Assembly (NCBI GenBank): GCA_945893365.1
Contig: CAMDED010000051.1
Coordinates: 1-46,864 of the forward strand
Direction: 5' to 3'
Length of the DNA: 46,864 bases
DNA from: Candidatus Sulfopaludibacter sp. SbA3
GTDB lineage: Bacteria > Acidobacteriota > Terriglobia > Bryobacterales > Bryobacteraceae
This document shows, piece after piece, positions 17,295 through 25,888 of the stretch. Under the pieces are notes generated by a model that was not told the origin of the DNA, ran no database searches, and saw nothing but the letters and a program-made list of their open reading frames with translations. Position 1 is the first letter of the stretch. Every line of letters begins with the position of its first letter. A program made the position numbers and the translations under genes.

Positions 17295-20200
17295 ATGAAT
17301 ATTTCCGATACCTTTATCGAACGCCCGATCGCGACGACGCTCCTGATGCTCGCGATCGGCATGTTCGGCACCGTGGCCTACAAGTCGCTCCCGGTGAGCG
17401 ATCTGCCGAACGTCGATTTTCCCACGCTTCTGGTGACGGCGAGTCTGCCCGGCGCAAGTCCTGAGACGATGGCCGCCGCCGTCGCTACGCCGCTTGAGAA
17501 TCAATTCTCGATGATCGCCGGGCTGAACTCGATGACATCGACCAACTCGCTTGGCTCGACGCAGGTGACCCTCGAATTCGACCTGAGCCGGCAACTGGAC
17601 GGCGCGGCCGTCGACGTTCAGGCGGCGATCACGCAGGCCGCGCGGCTCCTGCCTCCCGGCATGCCTACTCCTCCGACCTTCACCAAGGTGAATCCGGCGG
17701 ACCAGCCTATCCTCTACATCGCGCTGACATCGGCCTCCATGCCGATGTGGACGCTCGACGAGTACGCGCAGACGCGCATCGCTCAACGCATTTCCATGGT
17801 AACCGGAGTCGCCCAGGTCCAGGTGCTGGGCGCGCAGAAGTACGCCGTGCACGTGCAGGTGGACCCGCACGCCATGGCTTCGCGGCAGGTGGGAATCAAC
17901 GAGGTCGAAGCGTCGCTCAGGGCATGGAACGTAAACCTGCCCACTGGCACCATCGTCGGACCGCAGCGGGCGTTCACTCTGATGGCTTCCGGACAGCTCA
18001 TGAGCGCCGCGGCCTACCGGCCATTGGTGGTCGCGTACCGCAAGGGCTCGCCCGTCCGCTTGCAGGAAGTCGCCGACGTGATCGACGGCGTCGAGGACGA
18101 CAAAACCTCATCGAGATTCTACAAGAAAGAAAGCGGCGAGCGGGCCATTGTCCTTGCGATCCAGCGTCAGCCGGGCACCAACACGATGGAAGTGGCGGAC
18201 GGCATTAAAGCGCTATTGCCGACATTTAAGAACGAGTTGCCGCCGACGGTCGGAATGGACATCATGTACGACCGCTCGGACACGATCAAAGAATCGTATG
18301 AGGACGTGCTGTTCACGATGGCTCTGACGCTCGGGCTCGTGATCATGGTCATCTTCCTGTTCCTGCGCAACGTATCGGCAACCGTGATCCCGAGCCTCGC
18401 CCTGCCGTTTTCGATCGTAGGTACCTTCGCCGTCATGTACCTGCTTGACTTCAGCCTGGACAACCTCTCGATGATGGCCCTGATCCTGTCGGTCGGATTC
18501 GTGGTGGACGACGCCATCGTGATGCTCGAGAACATCGTGCGGCACATCGAGAACGGAGAGGCGCCGATGCTCGCCGCCATCAAGGGATCGAGAGAAATCG
18601 GCTTTACCATCGTTTCCATGACTCTGTCCCTCGCGGCCGTCTTCATTCCCGTGCTGTTCATGGGAGGAGTGCTGGGGAGGCTGTTTAAGGAATTCGCCAT
18701 CACCATCTGCGTCGCGATTCTGATCTCGGGAGTGGTTTCCGTCACCCTGACGCCCATGCTTTGCAGCCGCTTTCTTCGCTCCACGCACGATCAGAAGCAT
18801 TCCTGGTTTTACCGCGTGACGGAGAGCTTCTTCGACGCCATGCTGCGCGTTTACGACCGCACTCTGCAGGTCGTGTTGCGGTTCCGGGTGGCAACGGTCC
18901 TGTTCTCCCTGGTCGGGCTTGCGGCGACGGCGTACATGTTCGTAAAGATTCCGAAGGGCTTCATTCCGGATCAGGATACGGACCAGATGCTCGCCATTAC
19001 CGAAGCCGCGCAGGGTACGTCGTTTCAGCAGATGGTGAAGTATCAGGAGGCGATCGCGGAGATCGTGCGGCAGGATCCGAACGTCGAATCGCTGGTTTCG
19101 AGCGTCGGCGGCGCGGCGGCATCCACGCTCGGCGGGCAAAATTACGGACAGCTCGTGGTGCACCTGAAACCCCGCGCGGAGCGAAAGATGCTGGTCGACG
19201 AAGTAATCGCGAACCTGCGTCCGAAGCTTAGCGAGTTTCCGGGGATGCGGGTGTTCCTCCAAAATCCGCCCACGATTCGGATTGGCGGTCAGGTCACGAA
19301 AAGCATCTATCAGTTTTCGATGCAGTCCCCCGACAAAGCTGCGTTGTACGAGGCGGCGGAGAAAATGCGGGAGGCGGTCGAGCAGTTGCCCACGGTTCAG
19401 GACGTCACAAGCGACATGGCGATCTCGACGCCGCAAGTGCATGTCAAGATCGACAGGGACAAGGCCGCGGCCATGCAAGTGACGGCGGCGCAGATCGAAA
19501 ACGCGCTCTACGATGCCTACGGACCCCGCTGGGTATCCACAATCTACGCGGCCATCAACGAGTACAGAGTGCTCCTCGAGTTGAAACCGGAATATCAGGC
19601 GGATCCCAAGGCTCTGTCGCTGCTGTACTTCAAGTCGAATACCGGCCGCCTGATCCCTCTCGACACGCTTGCGACGGTGAGCCTCGACACGGGGCCGCAG
19701 ACGATCAACCACTTTGGGCAGCTTCACGCCGTGACGGTATCGTTCAACCTGAAGCCCGGCGCTTCGCTCGGCGATGTGGTGGCCCAGGTTCAGAAGGTCG
19801 CCGATGAAGTGCTGCCGCCGGAGATCAGCTCGACGTTTCAGGGTGCGGCGAAGGCCTTTCAGGGTTCGCTGTCGAATCTGTGGGTGCTTCTGATCGTCGC
19901 GATCCTGGTGGTCTACATCGTCCTGGGCGTCTTGTACGAGAGCTACATTCATCCCTTTACGATCTTGTCCGGATTGCCGTCGGCGGGCTTCGGCGCGCTG
20001 TTGACGCTCTTCATCTTCAAGATGGATTTGAGCATCTACGCCTTCGTCGGTCTGATCATGCTCATCGGCATCGTGCAAAAGAACGCGATTATGCAAATCG
20101 ACTTCGCCCTCGAAGCGGAAAAGGACGGAATGGCGCCAAGGGACGCGATCTACGAAGGGTGTCTGATCCGTTTCCGTCCCATCATGATGACGACGATGGC

Positions 20201-20417
20201 GGCGTTGCTGGGCGCGGTTCCCATCGCGCTTGGATACGGCGCGGGTGGAGAGGCGCGGCAGCCCCTCGGACTCGTGGTAGTGGGCGGGTTACTGTTCTCG
20301 CAGCTTGTGACGCTTTATTTGACGCCCGTGGTTTACACGTATATGGCCGCGCTGCAGTCGCGACTGCAGCGCAGGAAACCGCACGCCGTGCCCGCCCCGC
20401 AGCCGGTGGTGGCATAG
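17295..20417 (+). CDS. RND efflux pump, inner-membrane subunit (MdtC/MdtB-like), second copy
   Basis: A 1040-residue paralogue of the preceding pump with the same landmarks: FIERPIATTLLMLAIGMFGT at the N-terminus, SDLPNVDFPTLLVTASLPGA, GFVVDDAIVMLENIVRH for the proton-relay Asp pair, and LIGIVQKNAIMQIDF in helix 10, where the first copy has Lys and this one has Gln. That difference fits the known asymmetry of MdtB and MdtC, where only one partner carries the full relay, but the assignment is inferred. The start is ATG at 17295, six bases after the previous stop. The operon ends here. The next gene is convergent, 37 bases away, and no channel (TolC-type) gene follows. Confidence 0.93.
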   Translation: MNISDTFIERPIATTLLMLAIGMFGTVAYKSLPVSDLPNVDFPTLLVTASLPGASPETMAAAVATPLENQFSMIAGLNSMTSTNSLGSTQVTLEFDLSRQLDGAAVDVQAAITQAARLLPPGMPTPPTFTKVNPADQPILYIALTSASMPMWTLDEYAQTRIAQRISMVTGVAQVQVLGAQKYAVHVQVDPHAMASRQVGINEVEASLRAWNVNLPTGTIVGPQRAFTLMASGQLMSAAAYRPLVVAYRKGSPVRLQEVADVIDGVEDDKTSSRFYKKESGERAIVLAIQRQPGTNTMEVADGIKALLPTFKNELPPTVGMDIMYDRSDTIKESYEDVLFTMALTLGLVIMVIFLFLRNVSATVIPSLALPFSIVGTFAVMYLLDFSLDNLSMMALILSVGFVVDDAIVMLENIVRHIENGEAPMLAAIKGSREIGFTIVSMTLSLAAVFIPVLFMGGVLGRLFKEFAITICVAILISGVVSVTLTPMLCSRFLRSTHDQKHSWFYRVTESFFDAMLRVYDRTLQVVLRFRVATVLFSLVGLAATAYMFVKIPKGFIPDQDTDQMLAITEAAQGTSFQQMVKYQEAIAEIVRQDPNVESLVSSVGGAAASTLGGQNYGQLVVHLKPRAERKMLVDEVIANLRPKLSEFPGMRVFLQNPPTIRIGGQVTKSIYQFSMQSPDKAALYEAAEKMREAVEQLPTVQDVTSDMAISTPQVHVKIDRDKAAAMQVTAAQIENALYDAYGPRWVSTIYAAINEYRVLLELKPEYQADPKALSLLYFKSNTGRLIPLDTLATVSLDTGPQTINHFGQLHAVTVSFNLKPGASLGDVVAQVQKVADEVLPPEISSTFQGAAKAFQGSLSNLWVLLIVAILVVYIVLGVLYESYIHPFTILSGLPSAGFGALLTLFIFKMDLSIYAFVGLIMLIGIVQKNAIMQIDFALEAEKDGMAPRDAIYEGCLIRFRPIMMTTMAALLGAVPIALGYGAGGEARQPLGLVVVGGLLFSQLVTLYLTPVVYTYMAALQSRLQRRKPHAVPAPQPVVA

Positions 20418-20454
20418 GGTTGTTAGGAATCGGGAAGGACAATATTCTTTCGCA

Positions 20455-21066
20455 TCATCGTGCGCTCTCCCTCTCGGCATCGTTCAATTCATTGATCTCG
20501 CGTTGGAGTTCCCGCCGATCCCGCATCCTGATTACGAAGACGCCCACTGCCCAGATGACCAGCAGAGACAGGAAGGGGACCATATTGAGGAGCGTTCCTT
20601 TGAGGGGCATTCCCCGATTCCTGATCCCAAAACTCAGGAGGAGCGCAATGAACGTCGTGAGGGCGAGAACCACCGGCCCGAGAGTCCATAACAGAAAGCG
20701 GCCAAAGAGGTCACGCCGATGCTCGACTTCCCGCCGGTAAGACTCGAGACCGGTACTCAAGGCCGCGTCATCCGGCAGCGCCGCGGACCACATTCCCCTA
20801 TTGACGAAATACTGCCCGGCCATGCTCCAGGCGATGGTGAAGGAGAATATCGCTCGCATCATTGGACTGTCGCCCGACGCAATACCGTAACCGGAGATAC
20901 CGGCAACAAGGAGCGGCGCCGTTATCCCGCGGAGCAGCGTTCGGCGCGTCCTTGCGCGTAGTTCCTGTGTCTTCCGTCGAATCTTTTCCAATGTCATTAC
21001 AGATGGCTCCGTTGGCTGGTTTTGCCAGATTGTTCTCGGGTCATTGCCGGAGGAATCATTTCGCAT
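20455..21066 (-). CDS. Membrane protein co-encoded with an ECF sigma factor
   Basis: A 203-residue protein whose start overlaps the sigma-factor gene by eleven bases. It has four probable membrane helices (around residues 45-63, 70-87, 124-147 and 160-178) between a charged N-terminus (KIRRKTQELRARTRR) and a charged C-terminus (MRDRRELQREINELNDAERE), the latter possibly coiled-coil. Partners encoded directly after ECF sigma factors are often anti-sigma factors. However, the HxxxCxxC zinc motif is not present and no single-span anti-sigma layout is seen. A membrane-bound regulator of the sigma factor is therefore a positional inference. Confidence 0.7.
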   Translation of the reverse strand: MRNDSSGNDPRTIWQNQPTEPSVMTLEKIRRKTQELRARTRRTLLRGITAPLLVAGISGYGIASGDSPMMRAIFSFTIAWSMAGQYFVNRGMWSAALPDDAALSTGLESYRREVEHRRDLFGRFLLWTLGPVVLALTTFIALLLSFGIRNRGMPLKGTLLNMVPFLSLLVIWAVGVFVIRMRDRRELQREINELNDAERESAR

Positions 21067-21607
21067 GGCCGCCTCCTTCGTGAAACCGCCTTGCCAGGAT
21101 GTTCTTGATCCGGTGTATCCTCATGGCCACGTTCCCTGACGACAGCCCCGTGATTTCTCCAATCGACTCCGCGTCTATGTCTTCCAGATAGGAGATGATG
21201 ACCTGGCGGTCAAGCGGCTTGAGCTGTTGAATCAACATAGACAGCCGTTCCAGGTTTACGCCTTGGTCGGCGAACTGGCCGTGGTCTTTGCCGGGAAGCA
21301 TCTCGAGCTCTTCCAGACTCACGAGTTTTGAAAAGGTCCTGCGCTCGCGAAGGACGTGCGAAGCGGCCACATGGTGAGCAACCCGATAGACCCAAGTCCG
21401 CACGGAACAGCGGGCATCGTAGCGCTGGAAACTCCGCCACAATTGAAAGTGAATGTCCTGGCTCAGGTCGCGGCGCTTTTCCGGGTCGGCCTCGTAGGCC
21501 CTCGCAAGCCTTTCGAGTGAAGAACCGAACTTATCCGCGGCGTCTCGGTACAAGTCATCCTGGCTCTCCGCCCCGGTCGAACTGGACTCAGTTCCTCTCA
21601 CACTCAA
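21056..21607 (-). CDS. ECF-type RNA polymerase sigma factor
   Basis: A 183-residue sigma-70 family protein of ECF size. Region 2 lies at about residues 28-95 (ERLARAYEADPEKRRDLSQD, then IHFQLWRSFQRYD and SVRTWVYRVAHHVAASHV). Region 4 lies at about 118-172 (LKPLDRQVIISYLEDIDAE, then IGEITGLSSGNVAMRIHRIK), the helix-turn-helix for the -35 element. The conserved W in region 2 and the DRQV region-4 start are both present. It precedes and overlaps a four-helix membrane protein gene that may control it. The membrane-protein gene at 21677-23695 lies upstream on the same strand but is 69 bases away and probably separate. Confidence 0.88.
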   Translation of the reverse strand: MSVRGTESSSTGAESQDDLYRDAADKFGSSLERLARAYEADPEKRRDLSQDIHFQLWRSFQRYDARCSVRTWVYRVAHHVAASHVLRERRTFSKLVSLEELEMLPGKDHGQFADQGVNLERLSMLIQQLKPLDRQVIISYLEDIDAESIGEITGLSSGNVAMRIHRIKNILARRFHEGGGHAK

Positions 21608-21676
21608 GGTAGTCGTTCGGAACGGAAGTTTCTAACAAATTCGAATTTCTCAAATCCGCCGATTCTTCAGTTTCTT

Positions 21677-23695
21677 TCATCCGCAGCCTGCCGGCGCAAC
21701 TCGGTCCCTTTTCTTAACCTTAGAGCGCAACGCGTTTGCGAAGAGAAGTACCACGATAATCAGCGCAACCAGGCTGACCACCCGTCCAATGCGGTTCTCG
21801 AGCGGAGTCTCGAAGCGCAGATGGATCTCCCGCTCGCCGGCCGGCGGGTCAATCCGCAGGAAGCCCATGACGTCCTTGAGGACTGGGAGGCTTCGCCCAC
21901 CGCTGTACGCTCGCCACCACGGGTCGTAAGACACCTGGATGGCTACGGATTCACCTTCGCGAATCCGCGCCCTTACGCGCATCGTCCGTGAATCCACCCA
22001 TTGGCTTTCTGCCGGAGAATCCGGACCTCCCTCCAGAGCCTCGGCATAGGCTCGAAGTTGGACTTCATTATCGTCATTCCACTCGATTTCCGGGAGCGCT
22101 TCCATTCTGCGCCGTTCCACCACTCGCGCGAGTCCCGGAAAACGGCGCGGCACGCGGTATACGATATCGTCCTCTCCGTTGTCGAACAATACCTGTAGCC
22201 GTCCGTCGAACTTGTGTTCGACGGCCATGGCGTGATAAACCTCCTGCGAGCGCTTGCCGTGAACGACGATCGCGTCCGCGCCCAGCGACTGCAGCCAGTA
22301 GATGTCCCTCACTGGTTTGCCGCCCCGAAGAATCTGCCAGTTGGCCAGCGCGATCATCTGGTTCTGCATGCCTTGGTCCGACACGCCGCCAATCTGGGGG
22401 ACATCGTTCCAGACGTAGGACCAGAAGCCCAGTGAACTGGCGATATGTACTCGCGCCCCGGGCAGGTTTCGGGCGAGCCAGTGCGAGAGGCGGTACTCGA
22501 TACGCCGTTCGGGATGATCGTCTCGCACGTATACTCCCCACGGATTCCGCAAGTACGGCAACGCCAGTATGAGTGAGGCGGCGAGCAGCGCTCCGCCAAA
22601 GATCCGTGGGGCGAGCGCTCCCCGGCGCAAACACTCGAGCGCGGCAATGACAAGGAGAAGGTCGAACTCCGGCACGAAGCGCGCTGGTTCCCCGAACGCT
22701 CGAAACTCGAAATAGTAGCTTCCCAGCGCACTGAGACCGAATATCCCCAAGGCGCCTGAGAGGAAGATCGGCCAGGCGCGCTCCAGCCTGCCCCGACCGG
22801 CCCGAATCGAAATGTAAGCGAACAAGGCGACGAGAGCGAGTACCAGAATGCGCGACCGGGCATTACCCGGCTGCGCAACGAGTTTCAGATTCGCGACTGT
22901 GAGAGCCAAGTAAGAAGGGGTTAACCAAAACGCCGTGAGACCGTAGCTGAGGCCCGCAATGGCTGCTGCTCGCCACCAGATGCCCGACCCGCCATAGGTC
23001 ACCCATAGCGTCCAAACCATTAGCGGGAAAAGAATGGCCAAGGCAGTGGCGCCATAAAAATTGGTCGAAACGCAGAGGCCGGACAGCAGCGCGGTTGCTG
23101 CTAGCATTCCGGGGCGATGGCCGCGTAGCGCCAGCCAGCCTGCCGCCAGCGCGAAGAGCAAAATCCCCATCGCGGACATATGCGCCACTTCGCCCCACTT
23201 GACGATCACGTTCAGACGCTGGGGCATGTGCAGCGCCGAGTCGTTGCGAATCGACTTGAATATCAACAGCGCCGGTGAAAGGGCAAGGGAAGCGAGAGCG
23301 GCCGCCGCGCCCCATGCTCTCGATCCGCCCGCGGTTCGCACGAGAGCGTAGACGCCCGCCACGGAGAGGCAGTAGAGCAATGCGGAGTAGATGTGATACG
23401 CCTGGGGCGGGCTGAATCCGCCGTATCGCGAGACTAGCGCCGTGCCGTAACGCATGCCAGGCGGGTAGAGGTAGTCGAAACGGTTGCCGCAGTAGAAATA
23501 GGGCGCCCATCCGGGACTGGGCAGGTGTTCTCTTAAGAATCGAGCGTCGCCGATGAATGCGCCGTCGATCGACATCCAGTTGTCGAAGTACCGCACTTGA
23601 TACAGCGGCAGGATCAGTAGCGCCGAAAGTAAAATCAAGAGCGCACCGTCGAGCGCCGCGGACTTTACATTTGCGGAAGCGCCTTCGTTGGTCAT
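21677..23695 (-). CDS. Large polytopic membrane protein (YfhO-like or GT-C-like)
   Basis: A 672-residue protein with about 11 or 12 hydrophobic helices in its first two thirds, one more near the C-terminus (RIGRVVSLVALIIVVLLFAN), and a soluble region between them. The loop after the first helix carries DGAFIGDARFLREHLPSPGW and PYFYCGNRFDYLYPPGM, the kind of acidic/aromatic first loop found in GT-C glycosyltransferases. The C-terminal soluble part (GADAIVVHGKRSQEVYHAM, DNGEDDIVYRVPRRFPGLAR) resembles YfhO-type membrane proteins of lipid or wall-polymer glycosylation. I cannot name a substrate. No gene partner in the neighbourhood clarifies the role. Confidence 0.68.
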   Translation of the reverse strand: MTNEGASANVKSAALDGALLILLSALLILPLYQVRYFDNWMSIDGAFIGDARFLREHLPSPGWAPYFYCGNRFDYLYPPGMRYGTALVSRYGGFSPPQAYHIYSALLYCLSVAGVYALVRTAGGSRAWGAAAALASLALSPALLIFKSIRNDSALHMPQRLNVIVKWGEVAHMSAMGILLFALAAGWLALRGHRPGMLAATALLSGLCVSTNFYGATALAILFPLMVWTLWVTYGGSGIWWRAAAIAGLSYGLTAFWLTPSYLALTVANLKLVAQPGNARSRILVLALVALFAYISIRAGRGRLERAWPIFLSGALGIFGLSALGSYYFEFRAFGEPARFVPEFDLLLVIAALECLRRGALAPRIFGGALLAASLILALPYLRNPWGVYVRDDHPERRIEYRLSHWLARNLPGARVHIASSLGFWSYVWNDVPQIGGVSDQGMQNQMIALANWQILRGGKPVRDIYWLQSLGADAIVVHGKRSQEVYHAMAVEHKFDGRLQVLFDNGEDDIVYRVPRRFPGLARVVERRRMEALPEIEWNDDNEVQLRAYAEALEGGPDSPAESQWVDSRTMRVRARIREGESVAIQVSYDPWWRAYSGGRSLPVLKDVMGFLRIDPPAGEREIHLRFETPLENRIGRVVSLVALIIVVLLFANALRSKVKKRDRVAPAGCG

Positions 23696-24138
23696 AGGCT
23701 AGCGCGGCAGACGAAGGTCGACTTTTTGGTTGCGTACATGCGCCGTGACCGGAAGCTTCAAAGGAGCACATTCATGCAGGCTTTGTCTACGCCGATCGTC
23801 GCACGAGGAGAGCCCGCGCTGTCGATCGGCGGGGATTCGGCGGGAAGCGCGCGCGCCGAGGTCATCCACGTCTTCCCAAAAGCACGGGCGGTTCCGGACG
23901 CCGTGGTTCCGGTCACCCCAATAGAACCTGCAAAATCGACACCGCCCCGGCAGCCTTGCATAGCAGGAAGAGAAGAACCACCAGGCGGACCGACGTTCGT
24001 CGCATGGGCGCCTCCAAATTCCGATACCTCGAATCAAGAGCTACTTCCACTGTAAATCCGGCGCGCCGGTAAATCAAGATGTATTTGTCTCAATTAAGAG
24101 GTGGGAGACGATGGGGAGGCCGAAAGGGGGCCGGAGCG
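23696..24138. other. Gap with a possible degenerate small secreted-protein gene
   Basis: No convincing gene fills these 443 bases. On the minus strand GGAGG stands five bases before an ATG at 24005, starting a 30-residue peptide with a signal-like run (RLVVLLFLLCKAAGAVS) that stops at about 23913. Reading continues in a second phase as VTGTTASGTARAFGKTW and in a third as APLKLPVTAHVRNQKVDLRL, stopping at 23699. This would suit a small secreted protein broken by indels, but three unrelated frames in GC-rich DNA can look the same. xseB, which often adjoins xseA, was looked for here and not found. Confidence 0.3.
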
Positions 24139-25497
24139 TCAAGATCCGGTTTCGGTGACCGTGGCGCGCAGCCGTCCGCGCGCCACGCGCACACGGATCT
24201 CGGAATCGAGGGGCGCTTCCGCCGCGTCCTTGATCGCTTCTCCCGAAGGGCCCGTCACGATCGCATATCCGCGGTCCAGCACGAGCAGAGGACTCAGTTG
24301 GCCAAGTTTGGCGGCAAGAGTCTCGAGGCGCGAGCGCCGCCGCGCCAGACGGGTCCGGATGGTTTCGACGGCGTTCCTGTGCGCGCTCTCCAACCGGGCA
24401 TGGTTGCGGGCCAGCTTCGGGCGCGGATCGAAACTCCCCAATCGCGCTCCCACGCCCTGGAACGCGCGCTGTCGCGCTTCGAGCGCTTCGCGGATCAGGT
24501 CGCGAAGCCGGAACTGCAGGTCGTCGCTACGCTGGAGCTTCCGTCCGATCGCGCGATTCAAGAGAAGAAGAGCGCGCTCGATGCCTTGCTCCCGGAGCCG
24601 GCGGGAGGCCATCGCGAGCCGGTACCGGACGATCGACACGGCCTTCGAATCGAGCGTGCCGATGCGCTCGAAGATCTCCTCGCGATTCGGAGCCACCAGT
24701 TCTGCCGCCGCGGACGGCGTTGGAGCGCGCAGGTCTGCAACAAAATCGGCGATCGTGAAGTCGGTCTCGTGGCCGATCGCGGATACTACGGGTACCGCGC
24801 AGTTGAAGATTGCCCGCGCAACGGACTCTTCGTTGAACGTCCAAAGATCTTCGAGCGACCCGCCGCCGCGCGCCAGGATCACGACATCCGGCCATGCGCT
24901 CCGGCTGAAATAGTCAATGCCCCGGCGAATTTCCTCGACCGATCCCTCGCCCTGCACCAGTGCCGGGTAGAGCCGGATATGGAGGCCTGGAAAGCGGCGG
25001 CCGAGAATCTGAACCAGGTCGGCTATCACCGCCCCGCGAGGCGAGGTCACGATACCGATACGCCGCGGGAAGCGTGGCAGCGCCCGCTTGCGCGCGGGAT
25101 CGAAGAGACCTTCCGCCGCCAGCTTCTTCTTCAGTTGCTCGAACGCCAGTTGCAGCGCGCCGTATCCTTGCGGCTCCAGAGTTTCGACCAGCAACTGGTA
25201 CTCGCCGCGCGCGTCGTAAACATCGATGCGGCCCCGCGCGATCACCGCCACTCCGTCCTGAGGCTTGAACTTGAGAAAACGCAGTGAAGACTTGAAGCAG
25301 GCGCAGCGGATCTGAGCGGACCCGTCTTTCAGCGTAAAGTAGCAGTGGCCGCTCGCAGCGGTTTTGACGCCCGAGATTTCGCCCGACACCCACACGTCCG
25401 CGAACTCGCGGCTGAGAAGCACGCGGATCGACGAGTTCAGCTCCGCGACGGTCATCACCTCGCGCGAGGGTGCGAATTGAAGGGAGAACTGTTCCAT
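24139..25497 (-). CDS. xseA: Exodeoxyribonuclease VII large subunit
   Basis: With ATG at 25497 the product is 452 residues, the usual length for XseA. The enzyme degrades single-stranded DNA together with XseB. The N-terminal OB-fold (about 10-100) contains EFADVWVSGEISGVKTAASG and CYFTLKDGSAQIRCACF. The catalytic domain (about 125-320) contains PRRIGIVTSPRGAVIADLVQ, then VVILARGGGSLEDLWTFNEE and VSAIGHETDFTIADFVADLR, all diagnostic. A long helical coiled-coil part follows and the end is the beta-rich DRGYAIVTGPSG. It is the last gene of a minus-strand run starting with the quinone oxidoreductase. xseB is not adjacent. Confidence 0.96.
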   Translation of the reverse strand: MEQFSLQFAPSREVMTVAELNSSIRVLLSREFADVWVSGEISGVKTAASGHCYFTLKDGSAQIRCACFKSSLRFLKFKPQDGVAVIARGRIDVYDARGEYQLLVETLEPQGYGALQLAFEQLKKKLAAEGLFDPARKRALPRFPRRIGIVTSPRGAVIADLVQILGRRFPGLHIRLYPALVQGEGSVEEIRRGIDYFSRSAWPDVVILARGGGSLEDLWTFNEESVARAIFNCAVPVVSAIGHETDFTIADFVADLRAPTPSAAAELVAPNREEIFERIGTLDSKAVSIVRYRLAMASRRLREQGIERALLLLNRAIGRKLQRSDDLQFRLRDLIREALEARQRAFQGVGARLGSFDPRPKLARNHARLESAHRNAVETIRTRLARRRSRLETLAAKLGQLSPLLVLDRGYAIVTGPSGEAIKDAAEAPLDSEIRVRVARGRLRATVTETGS

Positions 25498-25555
25498 TTT
25501 CAGCAGAGGCCTGCCGGCGGCGCGCACCTATTGTCACACGGCGCGGAGCGAATGT

Positions 25556-25888
25556 TCACATGGCGCGGAAGCGAAGCGGCGGACTTGCCGCGCCGCTTGC
25601 CGCAAGCGACAGCGCCGCTTGTCCTTCCTTGTAGAGCCTGCCGGTCTCGATGCCTTCGTATTCCGGCAGGTACCCGGCCAATTTGCGGAGAGCTTTGTCC
25701 ATCTGAAGCTCCGCCCCGGCAAAGTTGCCCTGACTTTGATGATGAAAGGCAACCGCGAAATGAATCAGCGCCTGCAGAAACATGCGGCGGGGGCCCCGCT
25801 CGCCGGTCCATTCGGCCTCGAGCGCCTCGTGCGATTCGAAATACTCGCCCGCGTCGAACAGTTCGACGCCACGGTCGAACGAAGTCAC
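25556..25888 (-). CDS. DUF309 family protein
   Basis: A 110-residue all-helical protein. The family signature is present: ELFDAGEYFESHEALEAEWT (the H-E-x-L-E-x-x-W core), followed by RRMFLQALIHFAVAFHH and GNFAGAELQMDKALRKL. The conserved His and Glu suggest a metal-binding site, but no reaction is established for the family. The start at 25888 overlaps the CoA-transferase stop by four bases (ATGA type), so it belongs to that transcription unit. xseA follows after 58 bases. Confidence 0.85.
   Translation of the reverse strand: MTSFDRGVELFDAGEYFESHEALEAEWTGERGPRRMFLQALIHFAVAFHHQSQGNFAGAELQMDKALRKLAGYLPEYEGIETGRLYKEGQAALSLAASGAASPPLRFRAM

Noticed and set aside
18213-20096. Open frame of over 600 codons on the minus strand
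   Set aside because: It mirrors the second RND pump gene. Its His/Arg/Asp-rich translation is typical of an antisense frame in GC-rich DNA.
23699-24037. Complete 112-codon gene on the minus strand upstream of the membrane protein gene
   Set aside because: The translation is Arg/Cys-rich and only its last part looks protein-like. Three phases each show short plausible pieces, so no single gene can be defended.
24079-25287. Open frame of about 400 codons on the plus strand
   Set aside because: It is antisense to xseA, whose OB-fold and catalytic motifs are unmistakable.
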